A stretch of 64,000 nt of DNA from Erigeron canadensis (lineage: Eukaryota > Streptophyta > Magnoliopsida > Asterales > Asteraceae), in contig NC_057764.1 in assembly GCF_010389155.1 (NCBI RefSeq), forward strand, positions 19,113,728 to 19,177,727, read 5' to 3'. How positions within the stretch are numbered: the first letter of the stretch is position 1; each line of letters opens with the position of its first letter. Below the pieces are notes generated by a model. That model was not told the DNA's origin. It saw only the letters and a list, made by a program, of their open reading frames with translations, and did no database searches. A program made the position numbers and the translations under genes. This document shows, piece after piece, positions 52,780 through 63,035 of the stretch.

Positions 52780-55700
52780 TTAAACAGATGGCCCTTCGCC
52801 AGTTTTCCTTCTCTTTGAGACTGATGAAATCGGCTGAGTATCCTCAGGATCAAGGCCTAATCTTTCTTCAATGTTTTCCTTGAACTTGATGAGATTTTGC
52901 AATACATACTCCCAGCCTCTTTCAACTTTATTCTTCCTCTGCCTCCCCTCCAACAGCCTCAACATCTCAACATGCTCGGAATGACCATACTGATTGACAT
53001 CCGGGTTCTCAGTAGTCCTTTTAGGTCCACCAAAGTATTGTACCTCAACAACAAAATGCTTGGCACCAGGCTTAATTGAAACCTTAACATCAGTAATCCT
53101 GCCTCTATTGTGCCTTCGACGCTGTACATCTGACAAATATGTGCGAGCTTCAGATTCATTTGTCAGTTTGATTTTGCTCGTGCTCAGCTTTTGTGTAGCA
53201 GCTCGAATATCATCTGTTGTGGGTTCACATGGTTCTACCCAAGTCCTCAGATTTGCATCTCTTGGTAAGGCCTTTTGTTTTCTTCCTTTGGACTTGGGTG
53301 GATTCAACACTTTGGTGACCGCCTTCTTGACCTGCTCAGTTCTCTTGAGAATCCCTTCAGATCTGATCTCTCTGGCCTTTTCCACCGATACATTCAAACA
53401 CTTTGCATCCAGTTCAGCCTCATCATCCTGGTAGTGTTTGTCCAGTTCTACTTCAAGCATCTCCTTCAGTGCATTGACTATTCTTGGATCTTCTTTGATC
53501 TTCTTGTATTCAACAAGTGTCAAGCCAAGGAGTTGAGCATCAGTGATATCAACAAGAGGGGTTGGAAGATTTTTTCTTGATTCAAACTGGTTTGCCTTCA
53601 TTTGTTTCTTCCTTTCCTTGACCAGGTATCCCACTCTTGCTAATTTCTGGCTCTCGCTTTCAGTAACTGGAGGCAACAAATCGACATTGCCAGTTTCCAA
53701 CATTGGTGCATCGGTGGCTGGTTCCAAAGATTCATCAGCAATGGCCTTTCCCTTGTCAACACTCCCTACCACCACATCATCAAACACCTCAAACCCTTGC
53801 TCACCAGCCTCAGTACTGGTAGCCATCACAATCTCCTTCCCTTTACTTGAAGTCTTCACAAGAGTGTGAGGGGCATGTACCGACCTTTCCCCCTTGGCAG
53901 CATCTAGTCCCTGCCTGATGGCTTCAAAATCAGCATGACTAGAGGGCAGGCGATCTAGAGGCTGCCATGATTGCATTGTCTTACACTCTTTGAAGACTCC
54001 ACAAAGCATGCGAACTGTCCTCCAAAGATGATTTATCTCTTGAGATTGAGTCATTACATTTCCACTTGTCTGCTCTTGACTCTTTAAAATTTGTTTGAGA
54101 ATGGAGAGATCATCTGAAGAGAGCCCAGTTGCAGGGACTTCCTGAGCACTGTCAGGCTCAACCGCCCTTCCTTTGCCAACTTCAGTGGTCAGATCAGATA
54201 TGGCAGTTGAATGTTCAGACACTTTGCTAGCCAGCGTATCCAGACTGCACCTCAACCGATCAATCTCAGATGTTATTGGAGTGAGATCGACCTGGGGCAC
54301 TGCAATCTTGGTGATCTCAGATATCACCTTTTCTATCAAGTTACTCTCACTGGCAGCCAAAGTTTCTTCGATCTTGAGACCCACTGAAGAGGCCAACCGA
54401 CTCCCAAGCTCTGTCACATCTAGGCCAGGTTTGCTACACAGCTCTTGCACCTGCCTTTCCAGATTCTTAATATCAACCTCTGAAGATCTGACAGTATTGT
54501 TCAGCAGGTTGGATATTGAGGATGTGACTCCAGATTGAGTCAGTGCGAATGCCTCCCTTAAAGATATTGCCAATTGATTGGAGGATTCCACTAACTCGTT
54601 CAGCTTGCCAAACACCAAGTCCTCATTAGCAGAGAACTTGTTAATCCCCAGGTCAACCACTTTAATATTTTGCAGATGATCCTTGTGGTACCTGGAGAGG
54701 GACTTGGTGTTCTTCTCCAGTGTCTTTTGAATCTCTTCCACCCTCGCAAGAAGGTTCGAGAGATCGGTTTGAAAAGACACGAACTGGCTGTCCAATGACG
54801 GAGGAGAAGGTGTCACTGGACCAGCTGAGAAAGCTACAGGTGCAACTGGACGAGGTATGACAATATCTGGTTCTCCAGTTGCAGTAGCATCAGTAGAGAG
54901 AAGAGGAGGGGTTGTAGAAATGAAAGGAAGAGATTCAATGTGGCGTTCATGCTGAGAATGCTCAGGTGTGAACGACGGCGACGGTGGGGTTAGGATGTGT
55001 CTATTTCTAGGCACACCCATAGAAGAAGGTGATTGGCGAGAGGTGAATATTGGAGGTATTTCTAAGCTTTGTACATGAGTTGGGGAAACTGAAACATGTG
55101 GTTCTTGGGGTTGACCAAGGAGAGAAGGGAGCTGATCAAGTATAGTCGCATCAGCCATCTCCTGGTCAGATTCTGTCTCAGATGAGTCCGAAGACTCAAG
55201 CTGAAACACACCCTCATTTATGCCAAGATCCATAAATGTTGGGGGTGGCTGAACAAGTTGTTCAGACTCCTGATGACCAGTTTGAGTTGCCTCAATGGTA
55301 TCATCAGTTTGAGGATCCGTTGCCGAAGCATCTTCTCCCTGGACAGAGGTGACTGGTGCCTCAACCACAACTGCTCTATCCTCAGTTGCAATATCATCGG
55401 CAGCGGCTTCAGAGACCACTATCACAGATTGTGACTGGTCAGGTGCAGCAAGTCCAGATCTTGATCTCCTGCTTTTAGAGGATCTTCTTGCTTTAGGAAC
55501 TGCCTGGACTCCTGCTTCTGCCACAGTTACAACTTCAGTAGACGAACCGGTGGGTCCCTCATTATTTTGAGGCCCGCCCAGTTGCCTTTCTGATTCACCA
55601 GATTGTGGTGCATCAGTTTTAGAGAATGCAAAAATCATTCTCGGGGACATCTGGACTTCATCAGAAGTGGACACCAGGTTGTCCAGATTCCTCAACAGTT

Positions 55701-56367
55701 CTGGCACAGAGAACGAGGATTGCGTGTTGTTGTACTCGTCTCTGCCCAGAATCTGAATAAAACAAAGGGACAGAAACCTTGAAAAGGGAACACAAGGACC
55801 CCTGTTACCCTTTAACTTGAATACCAGGCTTCTGAACAAAATGCCTGCAAAATCCACCCTCAGCCCATTCCAAAGGCAGTACGCCATTTCTGCCTGGAAG
55901 GAGTTTATCTGGTCCAATCCACCAGAACTCCCTCCCAAACTTTCCACCAAGTGGACCATAAAGAACTTCCAGGATGGTGAAAGCCCCTTCATTGTAATGG
56001 ACCCCTTGGTCTTCAACACATCCCCCTCCACCATCTCCTTATTTCCCATATCAAGGAAGACCTGGCGGAAATTGATATTGGAGGAAATCACCACTGGAGT
56101 TTCATTATGTCTCCAGTAGTTGAGGTTAAGGGCTTCCCTCAACGTTCCAGTGGTGATGGTACACGGGACTGACCCATCCTTTAGAGAAAAGGAGATGGAT
56201 GAGCAGTCCTCAGAAAGAGAGGCAGTGTACCAGAACTCACACAAGTAATCATGGAATAGCTTGTGTGGATTCAAAGAGAAGGCATCGCTGAGGGGAGAAA
56301 TCCGAAGAAAGGATTGGATTCTCCCGATAAGAGAGTCAGCGGCCTGGAGCCCTTGAAGAGATGCCAT
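52780..56367 (-). CDS. additional ORF of the SIRE-like element (1,195 aa), function unknown
   Basis: One open frame from ATG 56367 (MASLQGLQAADSL) to a stop at 52780. Residues ~1-235 look globular and conserved in related plant elements (FWYTASLSEDCSSISFSLKD, FQAEMAYCLWNGLRVDFAG, PFSRFLSLCFIQILG). Residues ~240-520 are Ser/Pro/Glu/Gln-rich and probably disordered. Residues ~525-800 show long heptad-like stretches (LSNLLARVEEIQKTLEKN, VDIKNLERQVQELC) typical of coiled coil. The C-terminal ~300 residues are mixed-charge and basic, ending with a nuclear-signal-like SKRRKTGEG. I see no signal peptide, no membrane span and no envelope features, although this slot is called env-like in SIRE elements. 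A likely true N-terminus lies upstream in another frame (MAPKSSSSSSRSR at about 56410-56511), separated by a frame change near 56420. Confidence 0.85.
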   Translation of the reverse strand: MASLQGLQAADSLIGRIQSFLRISPLSDAFSLNPHKLFHDYLCEFWYTASLSEDCSSISFSLKDGSVPCTITTGTLREALNLNYWRHNETPVVISSNINFRQVFLDMGNKEMVEGDVLKTKGSITMKGLSPSWKFFMVHLVESLGGSSGGLDQINSFQAEMAYCLWNGLRVDFAGILFRSLVFKLKGNRGPCVPFSRFLSLCFIQILGRDEYNNTQSSFSVPELLRNLDNLVSTSDEVQMSPRMIFAFSKTDAPQSGESERQLGGPQNNEGPTGSSTEVVTVAEAGVQAVPKARRSSKSRRSRSGLAAPDQSQSVIVVSEAAADDIATEDRAVVVEAPVTSVQGEDASATDPQTDDTIEATQTGHQESEQLVQPPPTFMDLGINEGVFQLESSDSSETESDQEMADATILDQLPSLLGQPQEPHVSVSPTHVQSLEIPPIFTSRQSPSSMGVPRNRHILTPPSPSFTPEHSQHERHIESLPFISTTPPLLSTDATATGEPDIVIPRPVAPVAFSAGPVTPSPPSLDSQFVSFQTDLSNLLARVEEIQKTLEKNTKSLSRYHKDHLQNIKVVDLGINKFSANEDLVFGKLNELVESSNQLAISLREAFALTQSGVTSSISNLLNNTVRSSEVDIKNLERQVQELCSKPGLDVTELGSRLASSVGLKIEETLAASESNLIEKVISEITKIAVPQVDLTPITSEIDRLRCSLDTLASKVSEHSTAISDLTTEVGKGRAVEPDSAQEVPATGLSSDDLSILKQILKSQEQTSGNVMTQSQEINHLWRTVRMLCGVFKECKTMQSWQPLDRLPSSHADFEAIRQGLDAAKGERSVHAPHTLVKTSSKGKEIVMATSTEAGEQGFEVFDDVVVGSVDKGKAIADESLEPATDAPMLETGNVDLLPPVTESESQKLARVGYLVKERKKQMKANQFESRKNLPTPLVDITDAQLLGLTLVEYKKIKEDPRIVNALKEMLEVELDKHYQDDEAELDAKCLNVSVEKAREIRSEGILKRTEQVKKAVTKVLNPPKSKGRKQKALPRDANLRTWVEPCEPTTDDIRAATQKLSTSKIKLTNESEARTYLSDVQRRRHNRGRITDVKVSIKPGAKHFVVEVQYFGGPKRTTENPDVNQYGHSEHVEMLRLLEGRQRKNKVERGWEYVLQNLIKFKENIEERLGLDPEDTQPISSVSKRRKTGEGPSV

Positions 56368-56511
56368 TGGATTATTTGGATTTAGTTTAATAAGCTTAGA
56401 GCTTATGGGAGCACCAGTGGCACGATAACATTTTGTGATGGAATGTACTCAGCAGTGAGTAGATTCACATCACGAGAACGAGATGAAGAAGAAGAAGATT
56501 TAGGAGCCATT
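56368..56511 (-). pseudogene. probable original N-terminus of the additional ORF, frameshifted
   Basis: ATG at about 56511 reads MAPKSSSSSSRSRDVNLL and YIPSQNVIVP, then stops at about 56403. The next codons in another frame (SKLIKLNPNNP) run into ATG 56367. An indel near 56420 explains this. Confidence 0.65.
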
Positions 56512-57209
56512 TGTGAATTTAGATTTAGGGTTTTGGACTTAAAGAAGAAAGAGAGAAAAGGATCTCGAATTGTGAATGATTGAAAGAGTAAATGAAGGAA
56601 TTTTGAGAGAAGTAAATGAGACGGATATATTGGTGGGGGGTATATATAGGCAGTAAAAATATTGCCAAAATATATACGAAAAGATATTTTAGTCTCCAAA
56701 AGTTTGAAATAATTTGTAAAAAGTTATTTTCCAAAATTTTGAGAATTCAAAAATATTTAATACTTCCCATCAAGCATTTAATGCTACGACGGCTGGTATT
56801 CACATTTACCCACTAACTTCACCAATACCCATAAAAAGTGCAGTACATTTCAGCAAAAGTCTTGACACGTAAGACATGTCAGGTGACGTTCGTGAGTGCG
56901 AGGTTAGTACTCGAGTAACATCACGTGTCACAAGTATCCACCAAGTAAAACACAACGTTATGAAATCTGGCTGACCACCATTTTGAGACAAGACCAAACT
57001 AGCAACCAAAAGAAAATTTAGATGCCAGTTTCAACTGATGACCTTCAGTTGCATTTTTCAATAATTTATTTGAAAAATATTTTGAGTCTTTTTCCCCCTA
57101 AAAATGTGATCCATTTGATCAATGACTAGTCTTTGAGTACATCAAGGCGTTCAATCTCCAACCAATCAAGGATCACCTGGACCATCCTCAACTGAAGGGC
57201 CTCTTCAGT
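56512..57209 (-). other. spacer between pol and the additional ORF
   Basis: Non-coding; contains AT-rich leader-like sequence and a second TTTTTCCCCCTAAAAATG stretch near 57090, which on the minus strand is purine-rich and could be an internal polypurine tract. Confidence 0.4.
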
Positions 57210-60200
57210 TTAATGAGGATTTAACATACCCAGTTCACTGATGAGATGTTTAAAAGTCTTTTCATCAAGAGGTTTTGTAAAAACATCAGCTAACTGTTTA
57301 TCAGTGGGGATGAAATGTATTTCAATATCTCCTTTCATAACATGATCACGAATGAAGTGATACCTGATATCAATATGCTTTGTCTTTGAGTGCATCACTG
57401 GGTTGTGAGATATAGCAATAGCACTGGTGTTGTCACAAAAGATTGGGGTTCTTGTAAATTTCATGCCATAATCAAGTAACTGGTTTTTGATCCAGAGAAT
57501 CTGGGCACAGCAACTGGCCGCAGAAATGTATTCTGCCTCAGCAGTAGACATTGAGACTGAAGTCTGCTTCTTACTTGTCCAACTCACCAGTTTTCCCCCT
57601 AGGAAATGACATCCACCAGTTGTGGATTTTCTATCAATCTTACAACCTGCATGATCTGAATCTGAATAACCCATTAGATCTAACCCTGAGCCTTTGGGAT
57701 ACCAAAGACCAAGGCTAGGGCACCCTTTCAGGTACCTGAAAATGCGTTTAACAGCATGCAAGTGTGATTCTTTTGGATTTGCCTGAAATCTGGCACATAA
57801 ACATGTTGCAAACATTATATCTGGTCGACTGGCAGTTAGATACATCAGTGAACCAACCATTCCACGATATTCTTTTTGGTCCACTGGTTTTCCATTTGGG
57901 TCAGAGTCCAAATTTAATGGAGCTGAAATAGGTGTGGTTTTTGATGGGATTGAATCAAATTTGTATTTTCTCAACAAATCTCTGACATATTTTTCTTGGT
58001 TAATAAAAATACCATCCATGGTTTGTTTAATTTGTAAACCTAAGAAAAATGTTAATTCACCCATTAAACTCATCTCATATTCTTGAGACATAATTTTTGA
58101 AAACCTTTTACACATTCCATCATCAGTTGACCCAAATATAATATCATCAACATAAATTTGTACCAGCAAGATATCACCTTTTTCTTTCAAGATGAACAAG
58201 GTATTATCTATTGCACCTCTTTGAAAACCATTTTTGAGAAGATGTTTAGTTAGAGTATCATACCAGGCTCTTGGGGCTTGTCGAAGACCATATAAAGCTT
58301 TGTTCAGTCTATATACCCAATGTGGATGCTTTTCATTTATGAAGCCTGGAGTCTGCGTAACATACACTTCTTCTTCCAATGTGCCATTCAGAAACGCACT
58401 TTTTACATCCATCTGGAAAACCTTGAATTGTAAGTGAGCAGCATAAGCCAAGAAAATTCTGATGGCTTCAAGTCTTGCAACTGGAGCAAAAGTTTCATCG
58501 AAATCAACACCTTCTGCTGACAATAACCCTTGGCAACTAATCTAGCTTTGTTTCTGACAACGTTGCCATCTTCATCCATCTTGTTCCGGTAGACCCACCT
58601 CGTTCCAATGGGTTCTCTCTTTAACCCTGGAGGACAAGGAACAAGCTCCCAAACATTGTTCCTTTCGAACTGGTTGAGTTCTTCTTGCATAGCTTCAACC
58701 CAGCTTGGATCTGCCATAGCCTCGTCAATCTTCTTCGGTTCAATTAGTGATAAGAAGGTGACGTTCAAGCATTGATCACTTGTGGCTCTTCTAGTCTGAA
58801 CCCCACTATCTGGATTGCCAATAATCTGCTCAATGGGATGAGCAGCAGTCCATTTAGTGTATTGACTAGGTTGGTGTAATACAACATCAGTGCAAGACAC
58901 CTGACGATCTCCAACTGTTGCAGCAACAGGAGGAGAATCAGTCCAAACTACTTCAACTTCATCATTATTGTCAACTGAAGAGTTAACATGATTATCTTCA
59001 AACAAAGGTATCTCTTGAAGAACTGGAGAAGCTTGTAGTGGTTCTGATGTTGTTGTGGCACGCACATCAGATCCAATTACCAGTTTTTCAGGTAGGTTAA
59101 AACTGATAGAAGGATAGAATGAGGTGTCACAGAAGTTCTTCTTTACCTTAACTGGTTCCAAGACTTGGTGTTTGGAAACATTTTCTGGTGTACTAACTGA
59201 TTGATGAACCTGATCAGATACACCAAAATCAACTGGGACAACTGAAGATAAATCAAGGGTTGGTCTTTTGTTGATTGCTTCATTTGATTCATCGAACGTG
59301 ACATGAATTGTCTCATGTACCTTTTGGAGTCTATAATTATAAACTCTATAGGCTTTTCTAATATTTGAATACCCCACAAAGACACCTTCGTCAGCTTTTG
59401 CATCAAATTTTCCCAACTGACTGGAATCGTTTAAAATGTAAACTGGACAGCCAAATACATGGAAATATCCAACATTTGGCTTACGATTCCTGAGGACTTC
59501 ATAGGCAGTCTTCCTATGTCTCTTGACATAAACTGACCGGTTTTGGGTGTGACACGCAGTTGCTACAGCTTCAGCCCAAAAACAGGTGGGAAGACCAGAT
59601 TCAGATAACATACTTCTGGCAGCTTCAATCAATGTGCGATTCTTCCTTTCAACCACACCATTTTGTTCTGGAGAACGAGCTGACGAGAAGTTTTGAGAAA
59701 CGCCAGTGTCAGTGCAAAATGTCTCCAATTCTTTATTCATGAATTCTGTACCGTTATCACTTCGCAACTGACAAACTTTCTTGGTAAACTTGAGCTCAAT
59801 TCGCTTGATGAGAGAGATAATTTCACCAGATGCATCACTCTTTGATCTGATAAATATCACCCAACAAAATCTGGTGTATTCATCGACCACAACCAAAGTG
59901 TACCTTTTACCAGCTTTAGTTTGAACATTCACTGGACCAAAAAGGTCCATATGAAGCATGTGAAGAGGTTCAGTGATGCTGAAATTCTGTTTGGTCTTGA
60001 AACTGGCTCTTTTCTTTTTGCCCATTTCACACCCTGGACATGGCTTCTCCCTTTTAAAGGAAAACAAAGGTATCCCATCAACTAGTTGCTTTCTTGACAA
60101 CTTGTTAATGTTTTTGAAGTTAAGATGGGATAACCGTTTATGCCACAGCCAGTTGGTGTCCTCATCAACCTTGACATAGAAACAATGCTCTTTTGGAGTA

Positions 60201-60567
60201 GGCTCCATGTTCATGATGTACACATTCCCTTTTCTTGGTGCAATCATTACTACCTTCCAATCCTTGTTAAAAACAGTGCCTTGAGCAATGTCGAACAGTA
60301 CCCTATATCCATCATCACAAAGTTGACTGACACTTATCAGTTATATTTCAAACCATTTACAAATGCAACCTTAGTGAATTGAATCTGCCCATTGTCAACA
60401 ACACCATATCCTTCAGTTTTCCCACTTCCATCATTACCAAATGTCACTGCAGGTCCATCACATGCAGTGAACTCTTCCAGCAGGGGCTTACATCCGGTCA
60501 TAGTCCGGCCAGCTGCGCTGTCCAGATACCAAATATTTTTGTTTCGATCGCCCTGCACACCCAAGTT
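57210..60567 (-). pseudogene. pol polyprotein of the SIRE-like element (protease, integrase, RT, RNase H), frameshifted
   Basis: Protease is at 60337-60564 (IWYLDSAAGRTMTG; the usual D-S/T-G active site reads D-S-A here), ending at a frame change near 60340. GAG-pre-integrase and integrase run from about 60345 through 58800 (HKRLSHLNFKNINKLS, CPGCEMGKKKR; D in HMDLFGPV, D in RSDNGTEF, E in QNGVVERK). Reverse transcriptase starts in that frame (IGTRWVYRNKMDEDGN) and crosses a second frame change near 58525. The rest of reverse transcriptase ([12 protein letters not shown] intact) and RNase H ([29 protein letters not shown]) are open in 57210-58523. Two or three single-base lesions separate otherwise full-length domains, so the copy cannot make a complete pol unless these are sequencing errors. 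Confidence 0.9.
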
Positions 60568-60572
60568 AGTGA

Positions 60573-60914
60573 TCAGTTATTTTTGTGAACCCATCTTTTC
60601 TTGATGGGTCCACTGGACTTCTTCCGAGAAGTCCCATGTGCTTGACTAGGTGTTGAACTGGATGAGGAAACTGGAGGGTTCTCTCCAGTTTCTGGAATAA
60701 AAACAATTGGTTTCAGTGGAACATTGACCTCCTTTTTCTTTTCGATGTATGCTCCTTTCTGAGCAGATTGTTTTATCTTTTGTTTTTGAGGAGGAGTTTT
60801 GACAATTTGTTTTTCAACAGAAGAGGATGCACCTCCTTCCAAATTCTTAATTCTGGCAGTACAACTTTGTACCTGCCTTGACAAATTTTGGATTTGATTT
60901 TCCATTCTTACCAA
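60573..60914 (-). pseudogene. gag-protease linker of the SIRE-like element
   Basis: Opens at about 60914 (RMENQIQNLSRQVQSC), overlapping the end of gag by a few bases in another frame, and ends KKRWVHKNN with a stop just before the protease frame. A Lys/Gln- and Ser-rich linker. The frame relation to gag could be a natural gag-pol frameshift or a lesion. Confidence 0.6.
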
Positions 60915-62977
60915 AATGTTTTTTCTTCAGGCTGCTGGCCTTTGGACTTTGGCTCAGCGGGGGTTTTAGTCTTTAGAGTTGAGGACTCACTTGACTTATG
61001 AGGTAAGGGATTGTCACCATATTCCTTTTTAACTGTAGCTTTAGCCTTCTTGGCTCCAGTTTTAACCTCAACAGGGTTGGTCTTAGTGGATTCAGATTTG
61101 ATTGTGCCAGAGGAATCATAAGGTGTTTCAATTTTAACAGATTCTGGCAATTGGTGAATTGTGGGTAAAACAGCTGCCATCTGAAGATCACCAGATTTCC
61201 AGGCAGTTTTTTGAGCATCAATGGTTTTAGAAAAAGCGTCATAATTTTTACCAGATGCTTGAACCCAAGAATTAATAACCATATGTTCTTTTTCAAGATC
61301 AAATTTCAGTTTTTGGTTATCTCTTTCCAATGCCTCGTTTTTCAAATCTGACTCTTTAAGAGCCAACTGGACACTTTGCAAATCATTTACTTGACTTTTC
61401 ATGTTGTTTAATTCAACCAAAACTGTTTCTAAATATCTTTCACAGTCAGTTCTCATGGTTTCAACAAATAACAAGTCATCATTCAATGATTCAGCAATAT
61501 CCAATTTCAGTTCTGAATCAATTTCGATATCATAATCCCTTACCTTCTTTAAAATGATATCAACCCATCTTCCAGATACAACATCATCCTTCACCACTGG
61601 TTGTTGACTCTCCAATGCCATGAAACACATATCTCTAATCTCTTCTTCATCATCAGATGAGTCATCAGAGAGTTCCCATTTCCCTTCAGTTTGAGCCATC
61701 ATGCACTTGTTCTTTTCTTTCTCATTATTTTGTTCAAGAGACATGAGAGCAATCTGGGCCTTAAGTTTCTTGTATTTGGCCTTATAATCATCAGTTTTAA
61801 CAAAGTTTGGGACAATAGGACCAGTTTGGTAGTTCATCTGACTAGATCTGCATTCCTTCATGAAATGGCCTTTCTTACCACATTTATAGCAGGTAAGATT
61901 AGCCTTATCCATTGAGATTGAATTGGAAGCATTATTGGACCCATTAAATCGATTAGATTTATGCTTAAACCTATTAAAGGTTTTAGCAATCATGGCAACC
62001 AGATCATCATCGTCAGTTTCCTCACAACCATCACTGAGATTAGTGGTTAGACCAGAGTTCAAAAAGTTGTTTAACATTTCCTTCATAGAATGTGACTGGA
62101 CATTCTCAGTAGATATTAAAGCAGCACAAGGTTGCCCAGAAAAGTTGGCAGCCTTGGAACTCTGAGCATGGTTTAAAGCATCTTGTTCAGCGAGTAATCT
62201 TGCTGCATCATTATCTTCAGTAAATCTGAAGGCTCCATAAAGAGAGGCAAGAGTATGGCTATGCAAGGTCTTTCCTTGTCTTAAGACAAGAACCATGTGT
62301 GCCCATTTGGATGGCAAAACATCACAGAATTTTTCAAGAAGAATATCCTTATCCTTCTCCACTCCCAAGCCTCTAAGTTGATTAATTAGGCCAGTAAATC
62401 TGGTATAAGTACCAGTTAAACTTTCATTGGGAAGAGCAAAGAAGGATTCATACTTCTTGTTGAGAGCAACCTTTCTAGTGACAATGGTGTCATTTCCTCC
62501 TTCAAACTGGAGAACTAATTCATCCCACATAGATTTTGCACTTGGAAATAGCACAAGAGTAGGAATTAGTTCCTCAGGTATAGCAGAAAGAATCATGTTT
62601 TTCAGTTTGGTATCAAGATCAACCAATCTGCGATCCTCATCTGACCAATGTTCCTCAGATTTTTCCCTGGTGCCTCTTCTCCCAGTGGGGTCGAGAAGAG
62701 GGCTAACACCACTGGACATGGGTGTATATGGCCCATCCTTAAGGATTTTCAACATATACCTCTCTATCCCACCAAAATGCAAGAGCATTCTAGCCTTCCA
62801 TGTACCAAATGTCTCACCATTCCCATCGAATTTGGGAACAGGAGAGTTGGAGTAATGTACATGAACGTGGTTAGCTCCAGGAGTAGGAGGAGGAGGAGGA
62901 GGGTTAGTATTTAAAGGAGTAGCAATATTAGGATTAGATTCATTTGGACCAGAACCATTCTCACCTTCAGCAGCCAT
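60908..62977 (-). CDS. gag (capsid) protein of the SIRE-like element, 689 aa
   Basis: ATG at 62977 (MAAEGENGSGPNESNP). A Pro-rich N-terminus (PPPPPPTPG) leads into the capsid domain of the UBN2/Retrotran_gag type (KFDGNGETFGTWKARMLLHF, WDELVLQFEGG, SLTGTYTRFTGLINQLRGLG). A CCHC zinc knuckle (CYKCGKKGHFMKEC) lies at about residue 365. After it comes an acidic stretch (SDDSSDDEEE) and a coiled-coil-like region (LKESDLKNEALERDNQKLKF). The C-terminus is Lys/Thr-rich. The frame is intact along its whole length, so this protein could still be made and pack RNA. Confidence 0.92.
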   Translation of the reverse strand: MAAEGENGSGPNESNPNIATPLNTNPPPPPPTPGANHVHVHYSNSPVPKFDGNGETFGTWKARMLLHFGGIERYMLKILKDGPYTPMSSGVSPLLDPTGRRGTREKSEEHWSDEDRRLVDLDTKLKNMILSAIPEELIPTLVLFPSAKSMWDELVLQFEGGNDTIVTRKVALNKKYESFFALPNESLTGTYTRFTGLINQLRGLGVEKDKDILLEKFCDVLPSKWAHMVLVLRQGKTLHSHTLASLYGAFRFTEDNDAARLLAEQDALNHAQSSKAANFSGQPCAALISTENVQSHSMKEMLNNFLNSGLTTNLSDGCEETDDDDLVAMIAKTFNRFKHKSNRFNGSNNASNSISMDKANLTCYKCGKKGHFMKECRSSQMNYQTGPIVPNFVKTDDYKAKYKKLKAQIALMSLEQNNEKEKNKCMMAQTEGKWELSDDSSDDEEEIRDMCFMALESQQPVVKDDVVSGRWVDIILKKVRDYDIEIDSELKLDIAESLNDDLLFVETMRTDCERYLETVLVELNNMKSQVNDLQSVQLALKESDLKNEALERDNQKLKFDLEKEHMVINSWVQASGKNYDAFSKTIDAQKTAWKSGDLQMAAVLPTIHQLPESVKIETPYDSSGTIKSESTKTNPVEVKTGAKKAKATVKKEYGDNPLPHKSSESSTLKTKTPAEPKSKGQQPEEKTFW

Positions 62978-63020
62978 CGAAGCAGACCTAGGTTATAGAA
63001 TTGAAACAATTCAACCTGCC

Positions 63021-63034
63021 TGCTCTGATACCAC
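63021..63034 (-). other. primer-binding site of the SIRE-like element
   Basis: On the minus strand GTGGTATCAGAGCA, a full match to the initiator-Met tRNA 3' complement, one base inside the LTR. Confidence 0.9.
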
Positions 63035-63035
63035 T

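Noticed and set aside
52897..56119. Several plus-strand ORFs of 60-146 codons
   Set aside because: All overlap the 1,195-codon minus-strand ORF and lack any domain; they are shadows.
52780..56367. Retroviral-type envelope gene
   Set aside because: The position fits, but no signal peptide, membrane span or fusion-type segment can be seen.
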